Shown here: piece by piece, positions 25,002 to 33,788 of the stretch
Layout of the letters: each line of letters starts with the position of its first letter
Position numbering within the stretch: position 1 is the stretch's first letter
The notes under the pieces: generated by a model
The model's input: only the letters and a program-made list of their open reading frames with translations
What the model was told of the DNA's origin: nothing
Database searches by the model: none
Assembly: GCA_903891325.1 (NCBI GenBank)
Contig: CAITEC010000130.1
Coordinates: 1 to 36,488, forward strand
Source: an uncultured Opitutaceae bacterium
Lineage (GTDB): Bacteria > Verrucomicrobiota > Verrucomicrobiia > Opitutales > Opitutaceae
Length of the DNA stretch: 36,488 nt
Direction of reading: 5' to 3'
Translations under genes and position numbers: made by a program

Positions 25002-25653
25002 GGGACAGGGGCATTCCGGACAGATGCCGGCCGATCGCCGCAAGGTCGGCGAAGACGCGGTCGGCCCCGGCGGCGCGGAGCTCCGCCTCCCCGTGGGTGC
25101 CCGTCGGCACGCACCAGGCGCCCAGGCCGCCGTTGTGCGCGGCCTGGACGTCGTAGGGGGAGTCGCCGACCAGGACGGCCTCGGACGCCGGGGCGCCGAT
25201 CAGGCCCAGGACGTGGGCCGCGAGCTCGGGACGGGGCTTGAGCCAGGGCGTGTCCTCGGCGCCCACGACAACGGGAATAAAGGCGGAGATCCCGAGGTGC
25301 GCGCAGAGGGCGCGGGAGGCGGGGCCCGGCTTGTTGGTGATCACCGCCAGGGCGGCCCCGCGACCGCGGAGCTCCGCCAGGAGCCCGAGCGCCCCGGGCA
25401 TCAGCCGGGCGCCGTCCAGGACGGTCTCCGCCCAGCGGGCCCGGTAGACGCGGAGGGCCTCGTCGAGCCGCCCCGCGGGGACGAAGTGGGAGAGCCCGTT
25501 GGCGAGCCCGCCCCCGACCGCCCCGCGCACCTGGCCGGCGGTCGGGGGCTGGAGACCGAGACGGGCCAGCGTGTGGACGTAGCGGCGGTGGATCGCCTCG
25601 AATTCGTCGATGAGCGTCCCGTCGAGGTCGAAGAGAAATGCCCGGGGATTCAT
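24994..25653 (-). CDS. HAD-superfamily phosphatase, phosphoglycolate-phosphatase-like (Gph/PGP type)
   Basis: This 219-residue protein has all four HAD motifs: FLFDLDGTLID (nucleophile and acid aspartates, about 6-16), VITNK, the lysine in WLKPRPE, and VGDSPYDVQAA. A helical cap domain lies between motifs I and II, as in Gph/PGP enzymes that remove phosphate from 2-phosphoglycolate formed during DNA repair or photorespiration. Substrate could also be another small phosphomonoester. Co-expression with RecD2 (8-nt overlap) fits a DNA-repair link, as 3'-phosphoglycolate ends are repaired to release phosphoglycolate. ATG 25653 (MNPRAFLFDLDGT) is the family-like start; the gene is divergent from the mla operon. 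A CTAGCCCG motif lies about 16 bp upstream of the start. Confidence 0.9.
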   Translation of the reverse strand: MNPRAFLFDLDGTLIDEFEAIHRRYVHTLARLGLQPPTAGQVRGAVGGGLANGLSHFVPAGRLDEALRVYRARWAETVLDGARLMPGALGLLAELRGRGAALAVITNKPGPASRALCAHLGISAFIPVVVGAEDTPWLKPRPELAAHVLGLIGAPASEAVLVGDSPYDVQAAHNGGLGAWCVPTGTHGEAELRAAGADRVFADLAAIGRHLSGMPLSHG

Positions 25654-25722
25654 CGTGAGGCCAAGCAACTAGCCCGAAAATGGGTTGGCGCAACGCCCGA
25701 AGTGGGGAAGAGTGTGTTTCAG

Positions 25723-26850
25723 ATGCCAGGAGAAGCCCAGTCCATCCCCGCAGCCGCGTCCGTCCGGACCGAGGGGGGCGCCCTCGAGGTCGCCGTCTCG
25801 GGCGCCTGGCGGCTCACCGGCACGTGCCCGTCCTGGAACGATGCGGTCGCGGGGCTGGCGCCCGCGGCGGTGCGCTTCCGCTCCGAGGGCATCGGCAAAT
25901 GGGACACCTCGCTCCTCATCTTCGCCTTCGACGCGCAGCAGTGGTGCGAGGCAGCCGGGGTCCCCTGCGACCCCTCCGGGCTTCCGGCAAAGGCCGTCAC
26001 GCTCCTCGCCCAGCTCGGCTCGTCGCACCCCAGCAGCCTGCCCCACGAGCGCTCGGACTCGTTCCTGTTCACGACGGGGGTCGCCGCGTGGAAGGCGTGG
26101 GGAAGCCTCAGGGAGATATTCCACTTCATCGGGGAGTGCGCCCTGGGCGCGGCCGGGATGGTCCGGCGATCCAAGAAGTTCCGGTGGCGCGACTGCATCG
26201 ACCAGATGCAGGAATGCGGGGCGATGGGACTGCCCATCGTCAGCCTGATCAGCTTCCTGGTCGGTCTCACCCTCGCCTACCAGGCGGCGGTCGAGCTGCG
26301 AAAATTCGGCGCGGACATCTTCGTGGCCGACGTGGTCGGGCTTTCCACGGTGCGCGAGATGGGCCCGATGATGACGGCGGTCATCCTTGCCGGGCGGACC
26401 GGCGCGGCCTTCGCCGCGACGCTGGGAAACATGAAGGCCAACGAGGAGATCGACGCCCTGGAGACGCTCGGCATCCCGGCCGTGGACTTCCTCGTCCTGC
26501 CGCGGCTCCTGGCCCTGGGCCTGATGATGCCGCTCCTCGTCCTTTACGCGAACTGCGTGGGAATCCTCGGCGGGATGGTCGTCGCCGCCGGCATCCTCCA
26601 GATTCCGCCCTCCGCCTACTGGATCGAAACCCAGGGCTCCATCGGCCTGGCGGACATCAACACCGGGCTGGTCAAGGCGGTCACCTTCGGCCTCCTGATC
26701 GGGCTGGCGGGATGCCTGCGCGGGCTCCAGGCCGAGCGCAGCGCGGTCGGCGTCGGCCGGGCGGCCACCTCGGCGGTCGTCACCTCGATCCTGCTCATCA
26801 TCCTGGCCGATTCGGTCTACGCCGTCGTCTTCCACATCCTCGGCGTATGA
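25723..26850 (+). CDS. mlaE: STAS-MlaE fusion: lipid ABC transporter permease
   Basis: This 375-residue protein has an N-terminal STAS-like domain (about 10-100, SVRTEGGALEVAVSGAWRL and GIGKWDTSLLIFAFDAQQW) joined to a five- or six-helix MlaE permease (about 150-375). The permease carries the family signature VVGLSTVREMGPMMTAVILA and GRTGAAFAATLGNMKANEEIDALETLGI. In E. coli the STAS protein MlaB is a separate subunit; here it is fused. The complex moves phospholipids or other hydrophobic molecules between inner and outer membrane. ATG 25723 is used; an in-frame GTG at 25714 closer to a GGGGAAG sequence is an alternative. The stop overlaps the MlaF start as ATGA. Confidence 0.93.
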   Translation: MPGEAQSIPAAASVRTEGGALEVAVSGAWRLTGTCPSWNDAVAGLAPAAVRFRSEGIGKWDTSLLIFAFDAQQWCEAAGVPCDPSGLPAKAVTLLAQLGSSHPSSLPHERSDSFLFTTGVAAWKAWGSLREIFHFIGECALGAAGMVRRSKKFRWRDCIDQMQECGAMGLPIVSLISFLVGLTLAYQAAVELRKFGADIFVADVVGLSTVREMGPMMTAVILAGRTGAAFAATLGNMKANEEIDALETLGIPAVDFLVLPRLLALGLMMPLLVLYANCVGILGGMVVAAGILQIPPSAYWIETQGSIGLADINTGLVKAVTFGLLIGLAGCLRGLQAERSAVGVGRAATSAVVTSILLIILADSVYAVVFHILGV

Positions 26851-27659
26851 GCGAAACCCCCTCCAAGCCCGTGGACAGTCCCGCCGACCCGGCCCCGCCC
26901 GCCATCGAGGTCGACCACCTCGAGTGCGGCTACGACGGCACGGTCGTCCTGAAGGACGTCAGCTTCCGGGTCCGGCAGGGCGAGATGTTCTTCATCATCG
27001 GCGGCTCGGGCTGCGGGAAGAGCACGCTCCTGCGGCACCTGGTCGGGCTGAACCGGCCGGGGGCCGGGAGCGTCCGGTTCTTCGGCCTCCCTTTCTCCGA
27101 CGCCGACCTGGGGACGCGGCGCGCCCAGCTGAAGAACTTCGGCATGCTCTTCCAGGGAGGGGCCCTCTGGTCGTCCCTCTCGCTCCGCGAGAACGTGGCG
27201 CTGCCCCTGGAGGAGCACACGGGCCTCTCGCGCAGGGACCGCGACGAGATCGCCACCCTCAAGCTCGCCCAGGTGGGCCTGGCCGGCTTCGAGGACCACT
27301 ACCCCTCCGAGATCAGCGGCGGCATGAAGAAGCGCGCCGCCCTGGCCCGGGCCCTGGCGCTCGACCCGGCGATTGTCTTCTTCGACGAGCCCTCGGCGGG
27401 ACTCGACCCGGTGACCTCCCGCAGGCTCGACGAGCTGATCCGCGGGATCCGCGACACCTTCGGGACGACGATGGTGGTCGTCTCGCACGAGCTCGCCTCG
27501 ATCCTCTCCCTGGCCGACCGGGTGATCATGCTCGACCGGGCGGAGAAGGGGATCATCGCGGAGGGCGACCCCAGGGCGATGGCAGCCGCGAAGGGCGGCG
27601 ATCCCCGCATAAAGGAGTTTTTGCAACCCGCCACGGAAGCGTACACCGTCAGGCCATGA
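26847..27659 (+). CDS. mlaF: MlaF-type ABC transporter ATP-binding protein
   Basis: This 270-residue ATPase drives the MlaE permease. Walker A is IGGSGCGKST (51-60), the Q-loop is FGMLFQGGALWSSLSL, the signature is ISGGMKKRAALARAL and Walker B is VFFDEPSAGLDP, followed by SHELAS. GGALWSSLSLREN is typical of the Mla/Ttg2A subfamily. The first 19 residues are a proline-rich extension without a known role. The gene is joined by 4-nt ATGA overlaps to mlaE before it and mlaD after it, so the three products are probably made at set ratios. Confidence 0.95.
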   Translation: MSETPSKPVDSPADPAPPAIEVDHLECGYDGTVVLKDVSFRVRQGEMFFIIGGSGCGKSTLLRHLVGLNRPGAGSVRFFGLPFSDADLGTRRAQLKNFGMLFQGGALWSSLSLRENVALPLEEHTGLSRRDRDEIATLKLAQVGLAGFEDHYPSEISGGMKKRAALARALALDPAIVFFDEPSAGLDPVTSRRLDELIRGIRDTFGTTMVVVSHELASILSLADRVIMLDRAEKGIIAEGDPRAMAAAKGGDPRIKEFLQPATEAYTVRP

Positions 27660-28678
27660 AAACCCGGGTAAGCCCCACAATCGTCGGCGCCTTCGCCATC
27701 GGCGCCTTCGCGCTCGGGCTCATGGCGCTGCTCTTCTTCGGGGGCGTGAGCTTCTTCCACAAGCAGCAGCGCTTCACCGTGTACTTCGACGAGTCGATCC
27801 AGGGCCTGGACCTGGGCTCGCCGGTAAAGCTGGAGGGCGTGGCCGTCGGCCGCGTCGTCGACCTGAGCGTGCGCTACGAGAAGGGCCGGAACCACTCCGT
27901 CGTCAAGGTCGTCTGCGAGTTCAGCCGCAACAAGGTCACCGACGGGGCCGGCGGCATGATCGACGTGAGCAACCGCGACGAGCTGAAGAACCTCATCGAC
28001 CACGGGCTCCGGGCGCAGCTCGGGCTGGTCGGGCTGGCCACGGGCCTGCTCTTCGTGGAGCTGGACTTCCTCGACCCGCGGGCCTTCCCGGCGGGGGCCG
28101 TCGACGCACATGAACCGTATCCGGTTGTCCCCTACATTCCGTCGACGATCTCCGAGTTCCAGGGCAGCCTCACCGAGATCCTCACCAAGGTGAAGGGGAT
28201 CGACTTCCAGGGCCTGGCCTCGAACCTCAACGGGCTGATCTCCGACGCGCGCCGGCAGGTGAACGGGGTCGACCTCCCCGGGCTGGTGGCGCAGTGGCGG
28301 AAGGCCGGGGCATCCGTCGACGCCCTCGCCTCCTCGCCGCAGATCCGCGAGACGATCGCCAGCCTCAACGCGACGCTGGTCGACCTGCGGGGCACGCTGG
28401 CGGCCCTGCACGGGGCGATCACGCGCGCGGACTCGCAGGTGTCCGCGAGCGGCCGCGACCTCCAGGAGGCGCTCGCGCAGGCCGACGGCTCCCTCCGGCG
28501 CTTCGGCGACGCCGCGGTCGACCTCCGGCGCTTCATCGACGCGCAGCAGAACCTCGGCGACGACACCCACCAGGCCCTGACGCAGCTCACCGACGCGGCC
28601 GAGTCGGTCAAGCGCCTGGCCGATTTCCTCGAACGCAATCCCAACGCCCTGATCGCGGGGCGGAAGAAGCCGCAATGA
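27656..28678 (+). CDS. mlaD: MlaD/MCE-domain substrate-binding protein
   Basis: This 340-residue protein has one N-terminal membrane helix (about 8-33), an MCE domain (about 38-130: FTVYFDESIQGLDLGSPVKL, EGVAVGRVVDLSV, GLRAQLGLVGLATGLLFVEL) and then a long helical region (about 150-330) with heptad-like spacing and repeated ALA/ALT segments. MCE proteins form hexameric rings that carry lipids across the periplasm. The extra helical tail suggests a longer tube or contact with the auxiliary lipoprotein, as in PqiB/LetB or Mce proteins, rather than the short E. coli MlaD. It shares ATGA overlaps with mlaF and with the following lipoprotein gene. Confidence 0.92.
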   Translation: MKTRVSPTIVGAFAIGAFALGLMALLFFGGVSFFHKQQRFTVYFDESIQGLDLGSPVKLEGVAVGRVVDLSVRYEKGRNHSVVKVVCEFSRNKVTDGAGGMIDVSNRDELKNLIDHGLRAQLGLVGLATGLLFVELDFLDPRAFPAGAVDAHEPYPVVPYIPSTISEFQGSLTEILTKVKGIDFQGLASNLNGLISDARRQVNGVDLPGLVAQWRKAGASVDALASSPQIRETIASLNATLVDLRGTLAALHGAITRADSQVSASGRDLQEALAQADGSLRRFGDAAVDLRRFIDAQQNLGDDTHQALTQLTDAAESVKRLADFLERNPNALIAGRKKPQ

Positions 28679-29355
28679 AATTTCCCCGTTCCCTTCTCCT
28701 CCCCGCCCTCGCGGCGTGCGGCCTCCTCGCCGGCGGCTGCGGCGACCTCGGCAACATCATCCCCCCGGCGCAGGCCGACCCCACGCGCTACTTCCTCCTC
28801 GCGCCGCGCCAGGTGGAGGCCGTGCCGGCCGCCGCCGTGCCCGGCCGCCTGAGGGTCGGGCTCCGCCGGGTCGAGCTGGCGTCCTACCTGAAGACCCGCT
28901 CGATCGTCGTGGCCAGCGGCCCGAACGAGATCGCGATCGAGGATTTCCGGCGCTGGGCGGAGCCGCTCGGCGACGGCATCGCGCGCATCGTGCGGGCGCG
29001 CCTGCTGGCGGGCCCCGCGGTGGCCTCGGTGGAGCCCCAGCCCTTCGCCTTCGACGCGGAGAGGGACTGCGACGTGGCGATCACCATCCTGCACTGCGAG
29101 GGGGTCGCCGAGCCCGGCGGTCGCTCCTTCGCCCGCTTTGCGGCCGAATACGAGGTGGTCACCCCCGGCCCCGAGCCGCGGATCATCGCGCGGGGATCCT
29201 TCTACGCGCCGGAGGCGCCCTGGGACGGGCGCGACTTCGGGCAGCTTGCCGAGATGCTCTACACCTCCGCCGACTCGCTGGGCCGCCTAGTCGCCACCGA
29301 GATCGGCGGGGCGAAGCTCACGCCAGCGCCGCAGCCACCCGCTCGAGCGCGGTGA
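28675..29355 (+). CDS. PqiC-like auxiliary lipoprotein of the MCE/ABC lipid transporter
   Basis: This 226-residue protein has a lipoprotein signal ([20 protein letters not shown] then GC; lipobox LAGGC). The body contains [12 protein letters not shown] near the start, [20 protein letters not shown] and [20 protein letters not shown], all marks of the ABC_trans_aux (PqiC/YmbA) family. These outer-membrane lipoproteins dock MCE lipid tunnels. It is the last gene of the four-gene mla operon, joined by ATGA overlap to mlaD. Its 3' end overlaps the convergent dapL gene by 38 bp, so both mRNAs carry antisense ends. Confidence 0.9.
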   Translation: MKFPRSLLLPALAACGLLAGGCGDLGNIIPPAQADPTRYFLLAPRQVEAVPAAAVPGRLRVGLRRVELASYLKTRSIVVASGPNEIAIEDFRRWAEPLGDGIARIVRARLLAGPAVASVEPQPFAFDAERDCDVAITILHCEGVAEPGGRSFARFAAEYEVVTPGPEPRIIARGSFYAPEAPWDGRDFGQLAEMLYTSADSLGRLVATEIGGAKLTPAPQPPARAR

Positions 29356-30541
29356 CCACGTTCTCGCGGGAGTTGAACGCGCTGATCCGGACGTGGCCCT
29401 GGCCGCAGCGGCCAAAGCCCGCCCCGGGCGTGCACACGACCTGCGCCTTGTGGAGCAGCAGCTCGAAGAATTCCCAGGAGTCGCGCCCGGTGTTGATCCA
29501 GATGTAGGGGGCGTTGTCGCCGCCCACGCAGGGCAGGCCCAGCTTCTTCATCGCCTCGCGGATCAGCCGGGCGTTGCCCAGGTAGAAGTCGGTCAGGGCC
29601 CGGGTCTGCCGCTGCCCCTCGGGGGTGTAGACCGCCGCGGCCGCCTTCTGGATGGGATAGGCCGTGCCGTTGAACTTCGTGGTGTGCCTCCGGTTCCAGA
29701 GGGCGTGGAGGGCGTGCTCCCCGCCGGCGGCGTCGGCCGCCATGACGCTCTTCGGGACGACGGTGTAGGCGCAGCGCAGGCCGGTGAACCCGGCGGTCTT
29801 CGAGAAGCTGCGAAGCTCGATCGCCACGTCGCGGGCGCCCTCGATCTCGTAGATGCTGTGGGGGATCTGCGGGTCCCGGATATAGGCCTCGTAGGCCGAG
29901 TCGAAGAGGATGACCGCCTTGTTCCTCCGGGCGTAGTCGACCCAGGCGGTGAGCTGGGCGCGGGTCGCGACCGCGCCGGTCGGGTTGTTGGGAAAGCACA
30001 GGTAGATCAGGTCCGACGGGCCCGAGGGGATCTCCGGCACGTAGCCGTTGGCCGGCGTGCAGTCCAGGTAGCGCACCCCCTCGTAGCGGCCGTCCTTGTC
30101 CGCGCCGGTCCGGCCCGCCATGACGTTGGTGTCCAGGTACACCGGGTAGACCGGGTCGGGGATCGCCAGCCGGGCGTCCTGGGAAAAAATCTCCTGGATG
30201 TTGGCCGAATCGCACTTCGCGCCGTCGGAGACGAAGATCTCGTCCGGGGCGACGCTGCAGCCGCGGGCGGCGTAGTCGTTGGCGGCGATCGCCTCGCGCA
30301 GGAAGGCGTAGCCCTGCTCCGGTCCGTAGCCCTTGAAGGTCTCGCGCCGGGCCATCTCGTCGGTGGCGGCGTGGAGGGCCTCGATGCAGGCGGGAGGCAG
30401 CGGCTCGGTGACGTCGCCGATCCCCAGCCGGATGACCGGCTTTCCCGGGTTGGCCGCCGCATAGGCGTTCACCCTGCGGGCGATGTCGACAAACAGGTAG
30501 GAGGCCTTGAGCTTGGAGAAGTTCTCGTTGATGCGGATCAT
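29318..30541 (-). CDS. dapL: LL-diaminopimelate aminotransferase
   Basis: This 407-residue PLP enzyme converts tetrahydrodipicolinate directly to LL-diaminopimelate, a short cut in lysine and peptidoglycan synthesis found in plants, Chlamydiae, Verrucomicrobiota and some other bacteria. The start [17 protein letters not shown] is typical. [63 protein letters not shown] and the PLP lysine Lys248 in [13 protein letters not shown] are all present. The length equals that of characterised DapL proteins. It is a single gene, convergent with the mla operon (38-bp overlap) and divergent from the aldolase genes across a 260-bp gap with a hairpin repeat. Confidence 0.96.
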   Translation of the reverse strand: MIRINENFSKLKASYLFVDIARRVNAYAAANPGKPVIRLGIGDVTEPLPPACIEALHAATDEMARRETFKGYGPEQGYAFLREAIAANDYAARGCSVAPDEIFVSDGAKCDSANIQEIFSQDARLAIPDPVYPVYLDTNVMAGRTGADKDGRYEGVRYLDCTPANGYVPEIPSGPSDLIYLCFPNNPTGAVATRAQLTAWVDYARRNKAVILFDSAYEAYIRDPQIPHSIYEIEGARDVAIELRSFSKTAGFTGLRCAYTVVPKSVMAADAAGGEHALHALWNRRHTTKFNGTAYPIQKAAAAVYTPEGQRQTRALTDFYLGNARLIREAMKKLGLPCVGGDNAPYIWINTGRDSWEFFELLLHKAQVVCTPGAGFGRCGQGHVRISAFNSRENVVTALERVAAALA

Positions 30542-30599
30542 GGGAGGGGCGGCGAGTGAAAAGCGATGCGGGGCCGGTGACAAGCCCGGGAGTGGGGGA

Positions 30600-30713
30600 T
30601 TTGAACAGGAAGATCGGGAAGGAACGGGAAGGCTCGATCCAAAGGCCGTCAGGAACAAGTGAGTTGACCTCCCGTTCCCCGGCTTTCCGCCCTTCCCGGC
30701 CTTCCTGTTCAAA
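30600..30713. repeat. Palindromic intergenic element, TTTGAACAGG family (copy B)
   Basis: The left arm TTTGAACAGGAAGATCGGGA (from 30600) pairs with the right arm ending CTTCCTGTTCAAA at 30713, with two mismatches over 23 bp. The ends match copy A at 11799-11951, but the loop differs and is shorter. Here the element lies between divergent genes, in the space where the dapL and aldolase promoters must be, so it is not only a terminator. Confidence 0.85.
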
Positions 30714-30801
30714 ACCCAACCTCCGACGACTGCGCCGCCGCCAACGGCCACCCGCAGTTTAGGGTGGAAAATTGCCGGAAATGATCGTCTGCTGAACATC
30801 T

Positions 30802-31566
30802 ATGCCCGTTGACGCCCCAACCCTCGATCGCCTCCTGGACCTCGCGCACCAGCTGGGCCGCGAGGACCGGAAGTTCGCGATCCTCGGCGAGGGCAATGTC
30901 TCGACCCGGGTCTCGCCGGAAACCCTCATCGTGAAGGCCAGCGGCTCGAGCCTGGGAACGCTCTCGCCGGCCGGCGTCACCGAGTGCCGCTTCTCCGACA
31001 TTCTCCCCATGATCGACGGCGGGGCGATGACCGACGCGGCGATCGACGACACCCTCCTGAAGTCCCGCGTGGACCCCAAGGCGCGGAAGCCCTCGACCGA
31101 GACCCTCTTCCACGCCTTTCTGCTGGGCCTGCCGGGCGTCAATTTTGTCGGGCACACCCACCCGGTGACCGTCAACCAGCTCCTCTGCTCGCGCCACGCC
31201 CGGGCCTTCGCCCGGCGCCGGATATTTCCCGACGAGATCGTCTGCTGCGGGGTGGAGAGCGTGCTCGTGCCCTATGCCGATCCCGGTCTGAAGCTGGCCA
31301 GGGCGATCCGCCGCGCGGTCCTCGCGTATGTGAAGCGCGTCTCCCGGCCGCCCCGGGTCATCCTCCTGGAAAACCACGGCTTCATCGCCCTGGGCTCGAC
31401 GCCGGACGCCGTCCTGGCGACCACGCTCATGGGCTCGAAGGCAGCCGAGATCTTCGCCGGCGCCGCCGCGGCCGCGGGGACCCCGCGCTTCCTCCCGCGC
31501 TCGCAGGTCGAGCGGATCGCCGGGCGCCCCGACGAGCACTACCGCCAGAAAGCCCTCAATCTCTGA
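30802..31566 (+). CDS. Class II aldolase/adducin-family protein
   Basis: This 254-residue protein has the zinc-aldolase layout: LGEGNVSTR for phosphate binding (28-36), a glutamate in KPSTET (Glu100), metal-ligand histidines in GHTHP (His118, His120) and ENHG (His192). The family includes L-fuculose- and L-rhamnulose-phosphate aldolases and decarboxylating relatives. Phosphate-binding loops look intact, so it is probably active. It lies 6 nt before the large aldolase/dehydrogenase gene. A sugar- or aldonate-phosphate lyase role in the same pathway is likely, but the exact substrate is not visible. ATG 30802 has no strong ribosome-binding site. Confidence 0.85.
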   Translation: MPVDAPTLDRLLDLAHQLGREDRKFAILGEGNVSTRVSPETLIVKASGSSLGTLSPAGVTECRFSDILPMIDGGAMTDAAIDDTLLKSRVDPKARKPSTETLFHAFLLGLPGVNFVGHTHPVTVNQLLCSRHARAFARRRIFPDEIVCCGVESVLVPYADPGLKLARAIRRAVLAYVKRVSRPPRVILLENHGFIALGSTPDAVLATTLMGSKAAEIFAGAAAAAGTPRFLPRSQVERIAGRPDEHYRQKALNL

Positions 31567-31572
31567 AGCCCA

Positions 31573-33765
31573 ATGAAAACCTACCGCCACGTGAACTACC
31601 TTTGGGATGACGCCAAGGCGGCGTCGCTGGATCCGGTCGGACGCCTCGTTTACCGCTCCAACATCCTGGGCGGCGACCAGCGCGTAACGAACACCGGCGG
31701 CGGCAACACCTCCGCCAAGCTCGTGGAGACCGACCCGCTCACCGGGAAATCCGCCGATGTCCTCTGGGTGAAGGGCTCGGGCGGCGACCTTCGCACGAGC
31801 ACGCGGGAGAACTTCTCGTCGCTCTACCAGGAGAGGCTCCTGGCCATGCGCGGCCTCTACAAGGCCCGCTCCGACCGCGGCCTGAAGTCGGCCGCCGAGG
31901 ACGACATGGTCGGCATGTACGCGCACACCACCTTCAACCTGAACCCGCGGGCCCCCTCGATCGACACGCCCCTGCACAGCTTCCTTCCCGGGCGGCACGT
32001 CGACCACATGCATCCCAACGCGATCATCTCGATCGCCGCCTCCGCCCGCTGCGAGCAGCTCACGCGCGAGATCTTCGCCGGCGAGATGGCCTACGTCCCG
32101 TGGATGCGCCCCGGCTTCGAGCTGGGACTGAGCATGCGCGAGATCTCGGAGAAAAGCCCCTCGATCCGCGCGATCATGATGGGCCAGCACGGCTTCATCT
32201 CCTGGGACGACGACGAGAAGGCCTGCTACCAGCGCACGCTCGACCTGATTGAGCGGGCCGCCGTCTACATCGAGGGGAAGTACGCCGCCAAGGGCGGCGA
32301 TGCCGCCGCCTTCGGCGGGGCCCGCCACGCGACCCTTTCCCCCGAGAGGCGCCGCGCCACGCTGGCCGCCATCCTCCCCTGGCTGCGGGGCCAGGTGTCC
32401 CGCGAGAAGCGGCTCATCGGCACCGTCCAGGACGACGCGGCGATCCTGCGCTTCGTCAACTCGAGGGAGGCCCCGCGGCTGGCCGCGCTCGGCACCTCCT
32501 GCCCGGACCACTTCCTCCGGACCAAGATCAAGCCCCTCTACGTGGACTGGAACCCGGCGGAGGACGACGCCGCGGCCCTGAAGGCGAAGCTGGCGGACGG
32601 CCTGGAGGCCTACCGCAGGGACTACGCCGCCTATTACGCGAAGCACCGGCATCCGAATTCACCGGCCATGCGGGACCCGAGCCCGACCGTCATCCTCATC
32701 CCCGGGATCGGCATGGTCGCCTGGGGCAAGGACAAGTCCGAGTCGCGCGTCACCGCCGAGTTCTACAACTGCGCCGTCGAGGTCATCCGCGGCGCCGAGG
32801 CGATCGACACCTACATCGCCCTGCCCCAGCAGGAGGCCTTCGACATCGAGTACTGGCTCCTCGAGGAGGCCAAGCTGAAGCGGATGCCCGCCGAGAAGGA
32901 ACTCGCCCGCCAGGTGATCATCGTCGTGGGCGCCGGATCGGGGATCGGCAAGGAGACCGCCCACCGGCTCTCGCGCGAGGGCGCGCACATCGTCTGCGTG
33001 GACCTGAACGAGGCGGCCGCCCAGGCCGCCGCCAAGGAGATCACCGACAAGTTCGGGCTGGGAATCGGCGTCGCCGGGACGGGGCTCTCGAGCTGCGGGC
33101 CGGCCCTCGGGCTGCCCGCCAACGTGACCGACCGGGCGAGCATCCGCCGGATGCTCGACGACGTGGCGATCGCCTACGGCGGCTTCGACTCGATCTGCGT
33201 GACCGCGGGCACCTTCGCCACCAGCGACACGACCGGCCATATCCCCGACGACAAGTGGGCGCTGACCTTCGCGATCAACGTCACCGGGAGCTACCTGGTG
33301 GGCGACGAGGCCGCGAAGACCTGGAGGGAGCAGGGGCTGCGCGGCAGCCTCGTGCTGACGACCTCCGCGAACGCGGTCGTCGCCAAGAAGGGCTCGGTGG
33401 CCTACGACACCTCGAAGGCGGCGGCCAACCACCTGGTCCGCGAGCTGGCGATCGAGCTGGCGCCGCTCGTGCGGGTGAACGGCGTGGCGCCGGCCACCGT
33501 CGTGCAGGGCAGCGCGATGTTTCCCCGCGACCGCGTCATCGGCTCGCTCGCCAAGTACAACATCGCCTACACCGAGGACGAGGAGACCGCCTCGCTCGTG
33601 AGAAAACTGGCGCAGTTCTACGCCGACCGGACCCTGACGCGCGCCGCGATCACCCCGGCCGACCAGGCCGAGGCCTACTTTCTCCTGGTAAGCCAGCGGC
33701 TTTCCAAGACGACCGGGCAGGTGATAACCGTGGACGGCGGCCTGCACGAGGCGTTCCTGCGCTGA
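31573..33765 (+). CDS. rhaD: Bifunctional rhamnulose-1-phosphate aldolase/alcohol dehydrogenase (RhaD-type fusion)
   Basis: This 730-residue fusion has an N-terminal class II aldolase (about 1-440: TNTGGGNTSAK, WVKGSGGDL, SIDTPLHSFLP, DHMHPNA, GQHGFISW). A C-terminal short-chain dehydrogenase follows (about 446-730: VVGAGSGIGKETAHRL, CVDLNEAAAQ, the catalytic YDTSK at about 611-615, and TVDGGLHEAF at the end). The family splits L-rhamnulose-1-phosphate (and probably fuculose-1-phosphate) into dihydroxyacetone phosphate and lactaldehyde, then oxidises lactaldehyde to lactate. No rhamnose isomerase, kinase or transporter is in the window, so the rest of the pathway must lie elsewhere. All visible active-site motifs are intact. 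It follows the smaller aldolase by 6 nt and the M13 gene follows it by 23 nt. Confidence 0.93.
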   Translation: MKTYRHVNYLWDDAKAASLDPVGRLVYRSNILGGDQRVTNTGGGNTSAKLVETDPLTGKSADVLWVKGSGGDLRTSTRENFSSLYQERLLAMRGLYKARSDRGLKSAAEDDMVGMYAHTTFNLNPRAPSIDTPLHSFLPGRHVDHMHPNAIISIAASARCEQLTREIFAGEMAYVPWMRPGFELGLSMREISEKSPSIRAIMMGQHGFISWDDDEKACYQRTLDLIERAAVYIEGKYAAKGGDAAAFGGARHATLSPERRRATLAAILPWLRGQVSREKRLIGTVQDDAAILRFVNSREAPRLAALGTSCPDHFLRTKIKPLYVDWNPAEDDAAALKAKLADGLEAYRRDYAAYYAKHRHPNSPAMRDPSPTVILIPGIGMVAWGKDKSESRVTAEFYNCAVEVIRGAEAIDTYIALPQQEAFDIEYWLLEEAKLKRMPAEKELARQVIIVVGAGSGIGKETAHRLSREGAHIVCVDLNEAAAQAAAKEITDKFGLGIGVAGTGLSSCGPALGLPANVTDRASIRRMLDDVAIAYGGFDSICVTAGTFATSDTTGHIPDDKWALTFAINVTGSYLVGDEAAKTWREQGLRGSLVLTTSANAVVAKKGSVAYDTSKAAANHLVRELAIELAPLVRVNGVAPATVVQGSAMFPRDRVIGSLAKYNIAYTEDEETASLVRKLAQFYADRTLTRAAITPADQAEAYFLLVSQRLSKTTGQVITVDGGLHEAFLR

Positions 33766-33788
33766 GCGCGGGGCCGCGGACCAACCCC

